Assembly: GCA_035528995.1 (NCBI GenBank)
Contig: DATKXO010000226.1
Coordinates: 1-10,043, forward strand
Source: DATKXO01 sp035528995
GTDB lineage: Bacteria; Planctomycetota; Phycisphaerae; UBA1845
Direction of reading: 5' to 3'
Length of the DNA: 10,043 nt
The translations under genes were made by a program, and so were the position numbers. The first letter of the stretch is position 1; every line of letters begins with the position of its first letter. The notes below the pieces were generated by a model. It was not told the DNA's origin, did no database searches, and was given only the letters and a program-made list of their open reading frames with translations. This document shows positions 1 through 7,334 of the stretch, piece after piece.

Positions 1-39
1 CAGAACGCCCAATTGCGAGATGACCGTGCGAAGGTTCAC
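1..39 (-). CDS. trkH: Probable TrkH potassium-uptake membrane subunit, first 13 codons only
   Basis: A GTG at 39-37 opens a frame that runs off the left edge and reads VNLRTVISQLGVL. A purine-rich stretch (GGGCGAGG) lies just upstream on the minus strand and could serve as a ribosome binding site, though only about 3 nt separate it from the GTG. TrkH proteins often begin with a short Asn-Leu/Phe-Arg segment leading into the first membrane helix, which this resembles. The frame starts 28 nt after the trkA stop on the same strand, and trkA-trkH pairs are common because TrkA is the cytosolic regulator of the TrkH channel. The fragment is too short to identify by itself, so the name rests mainly on the neighbour. 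It could be another small downstream gene. Confidence 0.45.
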   Translation of the reverse strand, partial: MNLRTVISQLGVL

Positions 40-67
40 CAGCCTCGCCCTGAAAGAAAGCTGTTCG

Positions 68-1408
68 TCATTTGTCTGCGAAGAGTTTCTTGAGCTCGCG
101 GTCCAGTCCGTGCGGGCCGATCAACAGCACCGTGTCACCGTGGCGGACGGTGTCCTCGGCCCCGGGCACCTTGACCGCGTCGCCGTGTTGGATGGCACCG
201 ACCAGGCAGTTGGCCGGCAGTTTCAGATTGCGCAGTTCCTGGCCGACGGCCGTCGCTCGCCGCGTCGGCTGAATCTCGTAGACTTCGGCCGTGCCTTCGG
301 CCAGCGTGCCCAGGACGCGCAAAGGCCCGGCCTCCAGGAGCTTACGCAGCTCCTTGGCCGCCTCCTCCCGCGGGCTGAAGGCCTTGTCGATCCCCACCAC
401 CGACAAGAGGTGGTGATAGGCCGATCGCTCGACCGAGGCCAGGGCTCGCCTGACACCCAGGCTCTTGGCCTGAGCGCTGGCCAGGATGTTGTGCTCGTCG
501 TCCTTGGTCACGGCCACGAAGGCGTCGGCACCGCCGATGCGTTCCTCCTCGTGCACGTGCGGGTCCGACGGATCTCCGTGCACGACCGTGACGTGTTCGA
601 GCTTGTGCGACAACTCTTCGGCTCGCTCTCGGTCCACCTCGAACAGTCGCACCGAGAAATGCGGGCCCTTCAGCGCACGACACAACCACACGCCCATGGT
701 GGACCCACCCATGATCACAACGTTCTCTCGCCTGGACTTGCCGCTGGTGAAGGCCTTGCGGCCCTGCTCGAACGCGGCCCGCTCCCCGATCAGCGTCACG
801 ACGTCGCCCGGTTGAATCACTGTGGTCGCCTTGGGAATGAACGACTTCCCCGCCCGGTGGACCTGGGCCAGTCGCACGCCCGGCGGCAGCCTCAACTCCT
901 GCAGCGCCGTTCGCATGGCCGGCGCTCCGTCCTCCACGGGCAGCTCCTGCATCTCGATGCGTCCCTTGGCGAATTGCTCCACCGCCAGGGCGCCGGGGTT
1001 CCGCAGATTGCGGGCGATGGCCAGAGAGGTCAGATACTCCGGACACACGAGTTGATCGATGCCCAGATGTGTCGCGTAGTCGAATCCGCGTTGCTCGGCA
1101 AAAGCGGCGTGATGAACCCGGGCGGCGCACTTCTTCGCACCCAGCCCCTTGCCGATCGCGGCCGACAACAGGTTGACCTCATCCACGTTCGTCGCCGCCA
1201 CCAGCAGATCGCACTTGCCCGCACCCGCCTCGATCAGCACCTCCGCATGGGCGCAGTTGCCACGCAACGTGCGCAGGTCCAACCGGTCCTCCAGGGCCTG
1301 CAGCTTCCGGGCCGAGGTGTCGATCATCACGATGTTGTGTTTCTTGGCGCCGAGCATCTCGGCCACGTGACGCCCGACTTCACCGGCACCGGCGATGAGG
1401 ATGTTCAT
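68..1408 (-). CDS. trkA: Trk system potassium uptake regulator TrkA
   Basis: Cytosolic, NAD(H)/nucleotide-binding gating subunit of the Trk K+ transporter. The 446-aa product has the full bacterial TrkA length, with two RCK halves. The first Rossmann (RCK_N) domain begins at residue 1 with GAGEVG (7-12) and the expected acidic residue D30 at the end of the second strand, followed by an RCK_C domain at about 140-215. The second RCK_N starts near residue 229 with a degenerate glycine motif, GGSTMG (234-239), and an acidic residue at D259. A second RCK_C fills about 365-445 and ends in a TVLLIGP-type strand. The ATG at 1408 is supported by GGAAAGG, 5 nt upstream. A promoter-like TATGAT lies about 35 nt further up. 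A probable trkH follows 28 nt downstream, consistent with a trkAH operon. The degenerate second nucleotide site could mean that only the N-terminal half binds NAD tightly (inference). Confidence 0.95.
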   Translation of the reverse strand: MNILIAGAGEVGRHVAEMLGAKKHNIVMIDTSARKLQALEDRLDLRTLRGNCAHAEVLIEAGAGKCDLLVAATNVDEVNLLSAAIGKGLGAKKCAARVHHAAFAEQRGFDYATHLGIDQLVCPEYLTSLAIARNLRNPGALAVEQFAKGRIEMQELPVEDGAPAMRTALQELRLPPGVRLAQVHRAGKSFIPKATTVIQPGDVVTLIGERAAFEQGRKAFTSGKSRRENVVIMGGSTMGVWLCRALKGPHFSVRLFEVDRERAEELSHKLEHVTVVHGDPSDPHVHEEERIGGADAFVAVTKDDEHNILASAQAKSLGVRRALASVERSAYHHLLSVVGIDKAFSPREEAAKELRKLLEAGPLRVLGTLAEGTAEVYEIQPTRRATAVGQELRNLKLPANCLVGAIQHGDAVKVPGAEDTVRHGDTVLLIGPHGLDRELKKLFADK

Positions 1409-1443
1409 CTGGACCTTTCCGCGCCGAGTCCCTCACGGTCACA

Positions 1444-1471
1444 ATCATACGGCATCCAGCAGCGCGCACAA
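1444..1471 (-). promoter_or_regulatory. Candidate sigma70-type promoter of trkA
   Basis: On the minus strand a TATGAT (-10, 5 of 6 consensus bases, 1449-1444) is preceded after 16 nt by TTGTGC (-35, only TTG matches, 1471-1466). The predicted start near 1437 leaves a leader of about 30 nt carrying the GGAAAGG ribosome binding site. The -10 is convincing and the -35 is weak. It sits in the 132-bp gap after the DUF1570-like gene. Confidence 0.4.
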
Positions 1472-1540
1472 GGCGGTTGTGAAGCGGCTCGAATCCGCTC
1501 TGCCGCCACAGGGGTGGAGAACGCATGATTTGCCGGACAC

Positions 1541-2752
1541 CTATTGGGACGGCCTGTACCGCAGGTCGAGGATGAATCGCGCCCAGCGCTGCTCGAACTG
1601 CTCGTCCGGCGGCCCGAAGACGCCCTCGAAGTCGGCCACCTCGCGATCGTAGGAGTGCGTCTCGCCCGGTTTGCGCCCAGCCAGCAGGCGCAGGTACTCG
1701 GCAAACTGCTCGCGTTTGGTCCGTTGCAGGTAGAAGACCAGCGACCACGCCTCCGTGTAGTAGTGGACCAGGTTGCCGTCGCTGCGACGGTGGAACAACT
1801 GGGCGTCGCCGATCAGATCCCGCAACCGCAGGAACTGCTGGGAGTCGAAGGCGACAGGCAGGTCCTCCGGCACCAACCGGGCCCGCGGATCGCCCCGACT
1901 CAGGCAATCGCGATAATCCCCCAGACGCATCTGGTTCGTCGCCCCCATGCCGGCCCCCGAAGGCGACGGCGGCGTCTCGAACAGTGTGGCCATCCCTTCG
2001 ACCAGCCACCCGGGGTTCTGGGCGCCCCGCACGTGCATCCGCGAGTTGAACAGCACCTGATGGGCCACCTCGTGCTGCACCGTCAGACGGTTGATCTGCT
2101 CGACCGTGCGATCGCGCTGACGCGTCAGGAAGAGCAACTCATCGCGACAGGCCTTGACCGTCGCCCGATTGATCGGACGGGCGGCCTTGAGCCTCTCCAG
2201 CCGGCCCTCGCACTGCTCGATCTGCTTGTTGATCGCCCCCATCTGCGGCAGATCCAGGATGTTCACGAACGCCGCAACGTTGGTCCCCTGGTGGTAGAAA
2301 CCCGCCGAGCCCTGGTAGGCGAAACCGGTCGAGGCCGCGTACCGGCCGTAGTCCTCGTAGCTCTCGAAGAACAGAACCTCCAGCTTGCGGGGCGGCGTGT
2401 GCGCCGGCAGCTCGTTGATCTTGCAGAAGCGGTAGACGCTGTCGTACGTCGCTTCCAGCCGCGAGCGCAAAGACCGCAGCGTCTCCTCCGGCGTGTCGTA
2501 GGCGATGACGAAGTGTTCGATCCGCTTGATGCGGAAGTCCGGCCCGCCGATGCCCAGCAGCTTGCCCTCGACATCCGGGTCGTCCGGTAGGGGCGCCTCC
2601 GGGTCTACCGTCGAGGAAGCGCTGCGGTCGTCATCCAGCGGTGCCCCCGGCCTGTCGCTCTCCGGCACGTCGGGATCACTCTGCGCCTGACACAGCGTGG
2701 TCGCCGCCGCGGTCAACAGGCACGCCGCCAGAACCACGCCCGTTCGCAACAT
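1541..2752 (-). CDS. Secreted DUF1570-like putative zinc metallopeptidase
   Basis: Resembles the DUF1570 family, uncharacterised gluzincin-like proteins abundant in planctomycetes. From the ATG at 2752 the product is 403 aa. It starts with a signal peptide (Arg3, then a hydrophobic run ending in a CQAQ-S type cleavage site near residue 24) and an acidic, Pro-rich linker to about residue 60. The catalytic motif HEVAH is at about 227-231, followed by LVEGMATLFE, whose Glu (about 252) is placed as the third zinc ligand, as in gluzincins. A charged helical segment, probably coiled coil, covers about 172-225 just before the motif. The C-terminus (YTEAWSLVFYL and onward) is the usual helical cap. 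An in-frame GTG at 2785 would add 11 residues ahead of the signal peptide, so the ATG is preferred. It has its own promoter and appears monocistronic. A weak GC hairpin without a T-run (1483-1499) is the only terminator-like structure downstream. Substrate unknown. Confidence 0.85.
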   Translation of the reverse strand: MLRTGVVLAACLLTAAATTLCQAQSDPDVPESDRPGAPLDDDRSASSTVDPEAPLPDDPDVEGKLLGIGGPDFRIKRIEHFVIAYDTPEETLRSLRSRLEATYDSVYRFCKINELPAHTPPRKLEVLFFESYEDYGRYAASTGFAYQGSAGFYHQGTNVAAFVNILDLPQMGAINKQIEQCEGRLERLKAARPINRATVKACRDELLFLTRQRDRTVEQINRLTVQHEVAHQVLFNSRMHVRGAQNPGWLVEGMATLFETPPSPSGAGMGATNQMRLGDYRDCLSRGDPRARLVPEDLPVAFDSQQFLRLRDLIGDAQLFHRRSDGNLVHYYTEAWSLVFYLQRTKREQFAEYLRLLAGRKPGETHSYDREVADFEGVFGPPDEQFEQRWARFILDLRYRPSQ

Positions 2753-2808
2753 CACCGCCCCCGAGGCCGATCCCGCACATGACACCGCCCGTCGCGTGCC
2801 GTTGACCC

Positions 2809-2837
2809 ATTATAGCGCAACCCGACTCCCCTGTCTG
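2809..2837 (-). promoter_or_regulatory. Sigma70-type promoter of the DUF1570-like gene
   Basis: The minus strand reads CAGACA (2837-2832, 4 of 6 match to TTGACA), a 17-nt spacer, then a perfect TATAAT (2814-2809). Predicted transcription start is near 2802, giving a leader of about 50 nt to the ATG at 2752. The rest of the gap out to 3020 holds no recognisable gene or strong terminator. Confidence 0.5.
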
Positions 2838-3020
2838 CCACTGGCACGAACCGACCACACTGTATGCCACGAGTCCGGCCACCACGGCGGACATCACCGG
2901 CAGAAGTCCCAGATACCTTCAGAAGCACCACGGGTATGATGCGACGGCGCAGACAACGCCCCAACACAGATGCGGCTCACGTTGAAAGCCGTCCCGCTCA
3001 AAACGCGGCGGACGACGTTC

Positions 3021-3977
3021 CTACTTGCCCGCCCGCGCGCTGCTGGCGAACTTGGCGATGGCTCCGGACTGGGCTTCGATGGTCTCGGCCGGGCCGGTGA
3101 TCTTGACGAACACGTTCCCCTGGCTGCCGCCCTCGATGATCAGACCGTACAGCCGATACCCCGGCTGCGGCGGCTGGGCCGGCGCCATCGGACCCATCGA
3201 GCCCGGCGAGAACGTGCCGGCCGCCTTGACGATCGAGAGCTTCAACTCGTTCTGCTCCATGCTCATCACGTCCCCGGAGGGCTTCGCCCGGGGATTGTCC
3301 GGATCTCTGAACTGGGCCAGCCACCGGCTGATGTTGGCCTGCACCGATCCGCCCTGCCCGACACCGAAACAGAACACCGCCAGCTCCGCCGGACCGGCCT
3401 CACCCGGCAGCTCGTATTGAGCCAGCCGCATCTTCGAGGCCGGACTCTGGGCCGCCCAACCATCGGGCAGATCGAACTTGATACCCGCCGCCGTGAGCGA
3501 GCCGTCGATTTCACCGGCCCACGGTGTTACGGCCGGCGCCGCCTGACCCTTCCTGGCCAGATCACCACCCATGGGCGGTTTTCGCGGCGGCATTCCCTGT
3601 CCGGCGCCCTTCATGCCACCGGGCGGCTGTCCGATTGGCGGGTGACCCGCCGGCAGACCGGTGTCAGGTTCTTCGCCCGTGTCCGTCTTGGGGCCGCCCG
3701 CCGCATCTGCGATCGGGGGATGCCCGGCCGGCAGTGCCCCCTCAGCAGGCGCTGCCGGGCTGGACCCTTCGCCGGCCGACTCCCCTCCCGGCAACGGACG
3801 GCCCTTCGGCTCTTGCGCAGACGATTCGTCACCGCCCGTTGCGGATGTCTGGGCCGGTTGGGCGCGCTCGACGGTCGAGGTCTCGGCAGGCTCCTCCTTG
3901 CGGCACGCTCCAATCAGCGCCGCGACGACCAGACCGACAACGAGATTCCGTCGCCGGGCCAATGTAACAATGAACAT
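3021..3977 (-). CDS. Gly/Pro-rich lipoprotein with two LPAGHPPI repeats, function unknown
   Basis: I do not know a function for this 318-aa protein. The N-terminus is a lipoprotein signal: LARRR (6-10), a hydrophobic segment, then a lipobox IGAC with Cys25 as the predicted lipidated residue. Residues 26-150 are low-complexity and rich in Pro, Gly, Ala and Glu, probably disordered, and contain LPAGHPPI twice (82-89 and 108-115). A folded domain occupies about 155-318 and opens with a FDLPDGW motif. It continues with SPASKMRLAQYELPG, an AELAVFCFG strand, GGSVQANISRW, and ends in a VKITGPAETIEAQ segment. I associate this domain layout with planctomycete hypothetical proteins. The ATG at 3977 is preceded by a strong GGGAGG at 8 nt spacing. 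It lies 111 nt after ispH on the same strand and may be co-transcribed, as no clear promoter is visible in that gap. Probably membrane-anchored and facing the periplasm. Confidence 0.8.
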   Translation of the reverse strand: MFIVTLARRRNLVVGLVVAALIGACRKEEPAETSTVERAQPAQTSATGGDESSAQEPKGRPLPGGESAGEGSSPAAPAEGALPAGHPPIADAAGGPKTDTGEEPDTGLPAGHPPIGQPPGGMKGAGQGMPPRKPPMGGDLARKGQAAPAVTPWAGEIDGSLTAAGIKFDLPDGWAAQSPASKMRLAQYELPGEAGPAELAVFCFGVGQGGSVQANISRWLAQFRDPDNPRAKPSGDVMSMEQNELKLSIVKAAGTFSPGSMGPMAPAQPPQPGYRLYGLIIEGGSQGNVFVKITGPAETIEAQSGAIAKFASSARAGK

Positions 3978-4088
3978 CCAATCAACCTCCCGCGCACGCG
4001 CGCAAACCGTGAAAGCGGAGCCTGAACGAAAGACCCGTTGCCTATCGAGCGCCCAGCGTCAACCCGAACACCGGCACTGAACGGCTGC

Positions 4089-4937
4089 CTACTGCTCGAA
4101 CGCCTCGAGCTGCTCGACAAAATCCGCGATGACCCACTCCGGCGTGGACGCGCCGGCCGTTACGCCGGCCATCTTCTTCCCCGCGGCCATCTCGGGCCGA
4201 AACTGATCCCACGTCTCCAGGTGGTGCGTGTCCACACCCTGCTCCCGGCACAGCCGGGCCAACTCCTGCGTGTTGGCCGAGTGCAGTCCGCCGAGCACGA
4301 ACACCACGTCTACCTCCTGGCACAGGGCCACCGCCGCCTCCTGACGGTGCACCACCTCCATGCACAGCGTGTTGACGATCTTCATCTCTTTGAAGTTGCG
4401 GTTGCAGATCTTACCGACCATCGCCCCGACGTGCTCCGGCGCCAGCGTCGTCTGGGCCACGATCCCCAGTCGCGGCCGCCGGGCCAGCGCCTCATCCAGG
4501 TCGGTCTTGTCATCCACAACGATCACGTCCGGGGCGTAACCGATGACTCCCTTCACCTCGGGGTGATCGCGGTCGCCGATCAGCACCACCTGATAGCCCT
4601 CTTCATGGAGCTGCCGCACGACGTTCTGAGCCCGCTTCACCAGCACACAGGTGGCATCAACCACATTCAGACTGCGCTCCTCGGCCCGGGCCAGCGTCTC
4701 CGGCGCGGCACCGTGCGATCGAATCAGCACGGTGGACCCCTGGGGAACGCTCTCCAGGTCGCCCGACTGATTCAGCCCGGCCTCCTCGAGACGCTCCACC
4801 ACCTGCTTGTTGTGGATCACCGGTCCCAGGGCGATCAGGTTGCCCGCACCCCTCTCGGCGACGACCTGCTCGGCCAGCTCGATCGCATCCTCCACCCCGA
4901 AGCAGAAGCCCCGCGATTCAGCCAGCTTCACCTGCAT
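4089..4937 (-). CDS. ispH: 4-hydroxy-3-methylbut-2-enyl diphosphate reductase (IspH/LytB)
   Basis: Cytosolic iron-sulfur enzyme for the last step of the MEP isoprenoid pathway, reducing HMBPP to IPP and DMAPP. The 282-aa product has the normal length of single-domain IspH. The three cluster cysteines are present: C12 in RGFCFGV, C97 in VDATC and C192 in NTLC. The substrate-binding histidines are in VIHN (H42), RSHG (H75) and DHPEVKG (H125), with QTT at 162-164. The late SxN motif reads HSANTQEL, and GASTPEW supplies the second conserved Ser near the C-terminus. The ATG overlaps the end of plsC by 10 nt (ATGCAGGTGA contains the plsC stop), suggesting translational coupling. A purine-rich GAGGGAG lies about 11 nt upstream. 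No key residue is missing, so it should be active. Confidence 0.97.
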   Translation of the reverse strand: MQVKLAESRGFCFGVEDAIELAEQVVAERGAGNLIALGPVIHNKQVVERLEEAGLNQSGDLESVPQGSTVLIRSHGAAPETLARAEERSLNVVDATCVLVKRAQNVVRQLHEEGYQVVLIGDRDHPEVKGVIGYAPDVIVVDDKTDLDEALARRPRLGIVAQTTLAPEHVGAMVGKICNRNFKEMKIVNTLCMEVVHRQEAAVALCQEVDVVFVLGGLHSANTQELARLCREQGVDTHHLETWDQFRPEMAAGKKMAGVTAGASTPEWVIADFVEQLEAFEQ

Positions 4938-5659
4938 AAGCCGCGCAACTCCCTCGTTGGTCCCGCCTGCTGCGGCAGGAGGTCTCCGCCCGCGGCGGCT
5001 TCCCCCGTCGGTACCGGCGAATCCTCGTAGTCGAAAGGCTGTCGCCCGATGCGTCGCCTCAAGGCATTGTGCATGCTCCGCAGGCGGGCCGTCAAGTACC
5101 GGGCCGCCTCATCCGGGCCCAGCGCCGACACCTCCCGCACTTCGATCGCCCGGCCGTATTCGACCCATACGGGCGCACACGCCGGCAGGACCTGATTGCG
5201 GGGCCAGCTTTCGTACGCACCCTCGATGACTGTAGGCACGATCGGGCAATTCGCCCGCCTGGCCAGAGCCACAATCCCCGCCTGCATGGGGATGATCCGC
5301 CCGTCGCGCGTCCGCGTCGCTTCCGGGAACGCGATCACCAACGCCCCCTGTTTGAGCCGGCGCAACGATTCCTTGATGGCCCCCACGTCCGCCCTGCCCC
5401 GTTTGACCGGGAACGCATTCAGATACCGGATCAGATGCGTAAAGTGGCGGTTGCGAAACAGTGTGTCGCGAGCCATGAAGTGACACTCGCGAGGCAGTGC
5501 CAACGCCGCCAACATCGGGTCGAAGAAACTCTGATGGTTACAGGCCAGCAGGACAGGACCGGTCACGGGCACATGCTGCACCGCGAAGACCCGGCCGCGC
5601 CCGTAAAGGACGAAAAACCCTTGGGCGACGACCCGCAGTAAACGGTAGCCCATGCGCAT
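4928..5659 (-). CDS. plsC: 1-acyl-sn-glycerol-3-phosphate acyltransferase (PlsC family)
   Basis: Membrane-associated acyltransferase that makes phosphatidic acid from lysophosphatidic acid. From the ATG at 5659 the product is 243 aa, normal for PlsC. Motif I is NHQSFFD (N41, catalytic H42 and D47). Motif II is the KRGR region near 86-89. Motif III reads FPEATR (111-116), with Ala where Gly is usual. Motif IV is the IVPTVIEGAY segment. An N-terminal hydrophobic stretch (about 7-19) may anchor it, and the last 30 or so residues form a Gly/Pro-rich tail. The chosen start has AGGA 11 nt upstream. An in-frame GTG at 5707 would add 16 residues without family-like sequence, and an ATG at 5653 is a further option. 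It lies 88 nt after surE and overlaps ispH by 10 nt. The exact acyl acceptor is not certain from sequence. Confidence 0.92.
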   Translation of the reverse strand: MRMGYRLLRVVAQGFFVLYGRGRVFAVQHVPVTGPVLLACNHQSFFDPMLAALALPRECHFMARDTLFRNRHFTHLIRYLNAFPVKRGRADVGAIKESLRRLKQGALVIAFPEATRTRDGRIIPMQAGIVALARRANCPIVPTVIEGAYESWPRNQVLPACAPVWVEYGRAIEVREVSALGPDEAARYLTARLRSMHNALRRRIGRQPFDYEDSPVPTGEAAAGGDLLPQQAGPTRELRGLCR

Positions 5660-5747
5660 AACGCTGCTGATCCTACCCGATTGGTGAACCGCCCACGATC
5701 CACCCACGAAACGAATGCTTCCACCCGCAGGAAGCCGTTGTCGAAAC

Positions 5748-6515
5748 CTAGGATGGGATCGGTCCCCACTCCCACCCCGCCAGGTCCCTCAGTTGCGCGT
5801 GGTCCGTCAGATCGAAGTGCAGCGGCGTGACCACCACGTAGTGACCCAGAAGCGCCTTCAGATCACCCGCCACGTCGCCGTCCGGTTCCTTGAACCAGCC
5901 TTGAAGGTAGTACTGGTCCGACCCGTCCGGGGCGTCGCGACGCTCGTAGTAGTCGTCCATCCGTTGAACCGTCTGCGGAGCCACCCGCACGCCCAGCGGC
6001 GGGCCCGACGACAGATCGGGAATGTTGACGTTGAGCAACTGCCCGGGGCTCAGTGGGGCGGCCACCGCCCGATCGATGAGCCCGCCGGCGATCCGGGCCG
6101 CCCAGTCGAAGTCCAACTCCGCGCCCCACTCCAGCGAAACCGCGATGGACGGAAAACCCAACAAGGCCCCTTCGGCCGCCGCCGCCACCGTCCCGCTGTA
6201 CAGAACGTTGATGCTGACGTTCGCCCCGTCGTTGATCCCGGAAACGACCAGGTCCGGCGGTCGCTCGAGCAGTTGATCCACCGCCAGCTTGACGCAGTCG
6301 GCAGGTCGGCCGGCCACGCTCCAACCGTGGAACTCCTTGTGCACGTGAACGCGCTTGGCCACCAGCGGGGCGTTGATCGTGATCGCGTGGGCCGCCGCCG
6401 ACTGGACCGTGTCCGGCGCCACCACCGACACCTCCCCCAGCCGGGCCAGCTCCCGCCGCATCGCCCGCAGCCCCGGCGCCAGAATCCCGTCGTCGTTGGT
6501 CAACAGAATGTGCAT
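5748..6515 (-). CDS. surE: 5'/3'-nucleotidase SurE
   Basis: Cytosolic metal-dependent phosphatase that hydrolyses nucleoside 5'- and 3'-monophosphates, linked to stationary-phase survival in other bacteria. The 255-aa product has the typical length. The metal ligands are in place: D8-D9 in LLTNDDG, S39 in APDTVQSA and N95 in SGINDGAN. The family signature YSGTVAAAAEG follows at 106-116. The C-terminal part (RRDAPDGSDQYYL to VVVTPLHFD) fits the dimerisation and final strand region. The ATG at 6515 is fixed by the conserved MHILLTNDDG. There is no Shine-Dalgarno sequence, and a strong -10 box ends only 6 nt before the ATG, so the transcript may be leaderless. It is first in the probable surE-plsC-ispH operon and divergent from nnrE. 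Confidence 0.97.
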   Translation of the reverse strand: MHILLTNDDGILAPGLRAMRRELARLGEVSVVAPDTVQSAAAHAITINAPLVAKRVHVHKEFHGWSVAGRPADCVKLAVDQLLERPPDLVVSGINDGANVSINVLYSGTVAAAAEGALLGFPSIAVSLEWGAELDFDWAARIAGGLIDRAVAAPLSPGQLLNVNIPDLSSGPPLGVRVAPQTVQRMDDYYERRDAPDGSDQYYLQGWFKEPDGDVAGDLKALLGHYVVVTPLHFDLTDHAQLRDLAGWEWGPIPS

Positions 6516-6521
6516 GAGCCG

Positions 6522-6549
6522 ATTCTAGGACCGCCGCAAACACTGTCAA
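6522..6549 (-). promoter_or_regulatory. Strong sigma70-type promoter of surE, probably leaderless
   Basis: The minus strand carries a perfect TTGACA (6549-6544), a 16-nt spacer and TAGAAT (6527-6522, 5 of 6). Only 6 nt (CGGCTC) separate the -10 from the surE ATG, so initiation about 7 nt downstream would fall on the A of the start codon. No ribosome binding site fits in this space. The leaderless reading is inferred from spacing. Confidence 0.6.
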
Positions 6550-6590
6550 CGCACCCCAACAGAACCACGCCCCACCATCTGCATTCCCGC

Positions 6591-6619
6591 TTCCGCTTGC
6601 CGCCTCGGCTGGCTACACT
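6591..6619 (+). promoter_or_regulatory. Candidate promoter of nnrE, probably leaderless
   Basis: TACACT (6614-6619, 4 of 6 to TATAAT) sits 7 nt before the ATG at 6627. A weak TTCCGC lies 17 nt upstream (6591-6596), and TTGCCG at 6597 is an alternative with a short spacer. No Shine-Dalgarno sequence precedes the ATG. The spacing would start transcription at or one base before the start codon. Confidence 0.4.
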
Positions 6620-6626
6620 TCCGTTC

Positions 6627-7334
6627 ATGGACCCGATCCTGACACGGGAGCAGGTGCGCCAGATCGATCGCATCGCCATCGAGGAACTGGGCATTCCCGG
6701 CGTCGTGCTGATGGAGAACGCTGGACGGAACGCCGCCGACCATATTGCCCGCCTCGTGACCGAAACCGGCGCCGCCCGCGTCATCATCTTCTGCGGCCCG
6801 GGCAACAACGGCGGCGACGGATTCGTCATCGCCCGCCAACTGGCCAACCGCGCCATCCCAATCGTGGTCTGCCTGGCCGGCGATCCCGACCGGATGAGCC
6901 CCGACTGCAACACGAATTACCAGATTGTCAGGAAGATGGGGTTCGAGGTGACCACGATCGACGGCCCCGACGCCGCCGCGAAAGCCACGGCCGTTCTGCG
7001 CAAGGGCGACATCGCCGTCGACGCGCTACTCGGCACCGGCTTCTCCGGTCAGGTTCGCTCGCCGCTCGATGCCGTCATCCGAGGCATCAACCAGGCCGAC
7101 AAGACGCTGACGGTGGCCGTCGATGTCCCCAGCGGTATGGACTGCGACACCGGCCAACCCGCCAACGCCACCATCCGCGCCGATCACACCCTCACCTTCG
7201 CCGCCGGCAAGATCGGCTTCACCGAAACCGCCGCCGCCCCCTACGTCGGCCGGGTCACCGTCTACGACATCGGTGCCCCACCCGCCCTCATCGAACGCCT
7301 GCGCCCGACCGATCGCGTCAGGGAGACGCCGTGA
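6627..7334 (+). CDS. nnrE: NAD(P)H-hydrate epimerase (YjeF N-terminal domain)
   Basis: Cytosolic repair enzyme that interconverts the R and S epimers of damaged, hydrated NAD(P)H so that the S-specific dehydratase can restore the cofactor. The 235-aa product is the epimerase domain alone. Many bacteria instead fuse it to the ADP/ATP-dependent dehydratase (NnrD), and no dehydratase gene is in this window. Motifs are LMENAGR (28-34), the phosphate-binding loop GPGNNGGDG (57-65), DALLGTG (132-138), with D132 in the catalytic position, VDVPSGMD (165-172), and a TLTFAAGKIGF strand near the C-terminus. The frame is open far upstream, but homology begins at MDPILTREQVRQID, so ATG 6627 is chosen. It is the only plus-strand gene here, divergent from surE and overlapping the end of the convergent phosphoesterase/propeller gene by 17 bp. 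Confidence 0.94.
   Translation: MDPILTREQVRQIDRIAIEELGIPGVVLMENAGRNAADHIARLVTETGAARVIIFCGPGNNGGDGFVIARQLANRAIPIVVCLAGDPDRMSPDCNTNYQIVRKMGFEVTTIDGPDAAAKATAVLRKGDIAVDALLGTGFSGQVRSPLDAVIRGINQADKTLTVAVDVPSGMDCDTGQPANATIRADHTLTFAAGKIGFTETAAAPYVGRVTVYDIGAPPALIERLRPTDRVRETP

Noticed and set aside
20..1528. 502-codon plus-strand open frame across trkA
   Set aside because: Antisense to a confidently identified trkA; the product is rich in His, Arg and Gln with no domain, typical of GC-rich shadow frames.
2970..4025. 351-codon plus-strand open frame opposite the lipoprotein gene
   Set aside because: Arg-rich low-complexity product with no motif; the minus frame has a signal peptide, lipobox and strong ribosome binding site.
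4057..4062. TTGACG on the minus strand as a -35 box for the lipoprotein gene
   Set aside because: No -10-like hexamer at 16-18 nt; transcription from the surE-plsC-ispH unit is just as likely.
4966..4979. CCTGC/GCAGG hairpin near the end of plsC as a copy of the 9301-9391 element
   Set aside because: Only short GC-rich similarity, inside coding sequence; not enough to call a shared repeat.
5715..6626. Upstream extension of the nnrE frame through the surE region
   Set aside because: It is antisense to conserved surE codons, and YjeF homology begins only at ATG 6627.
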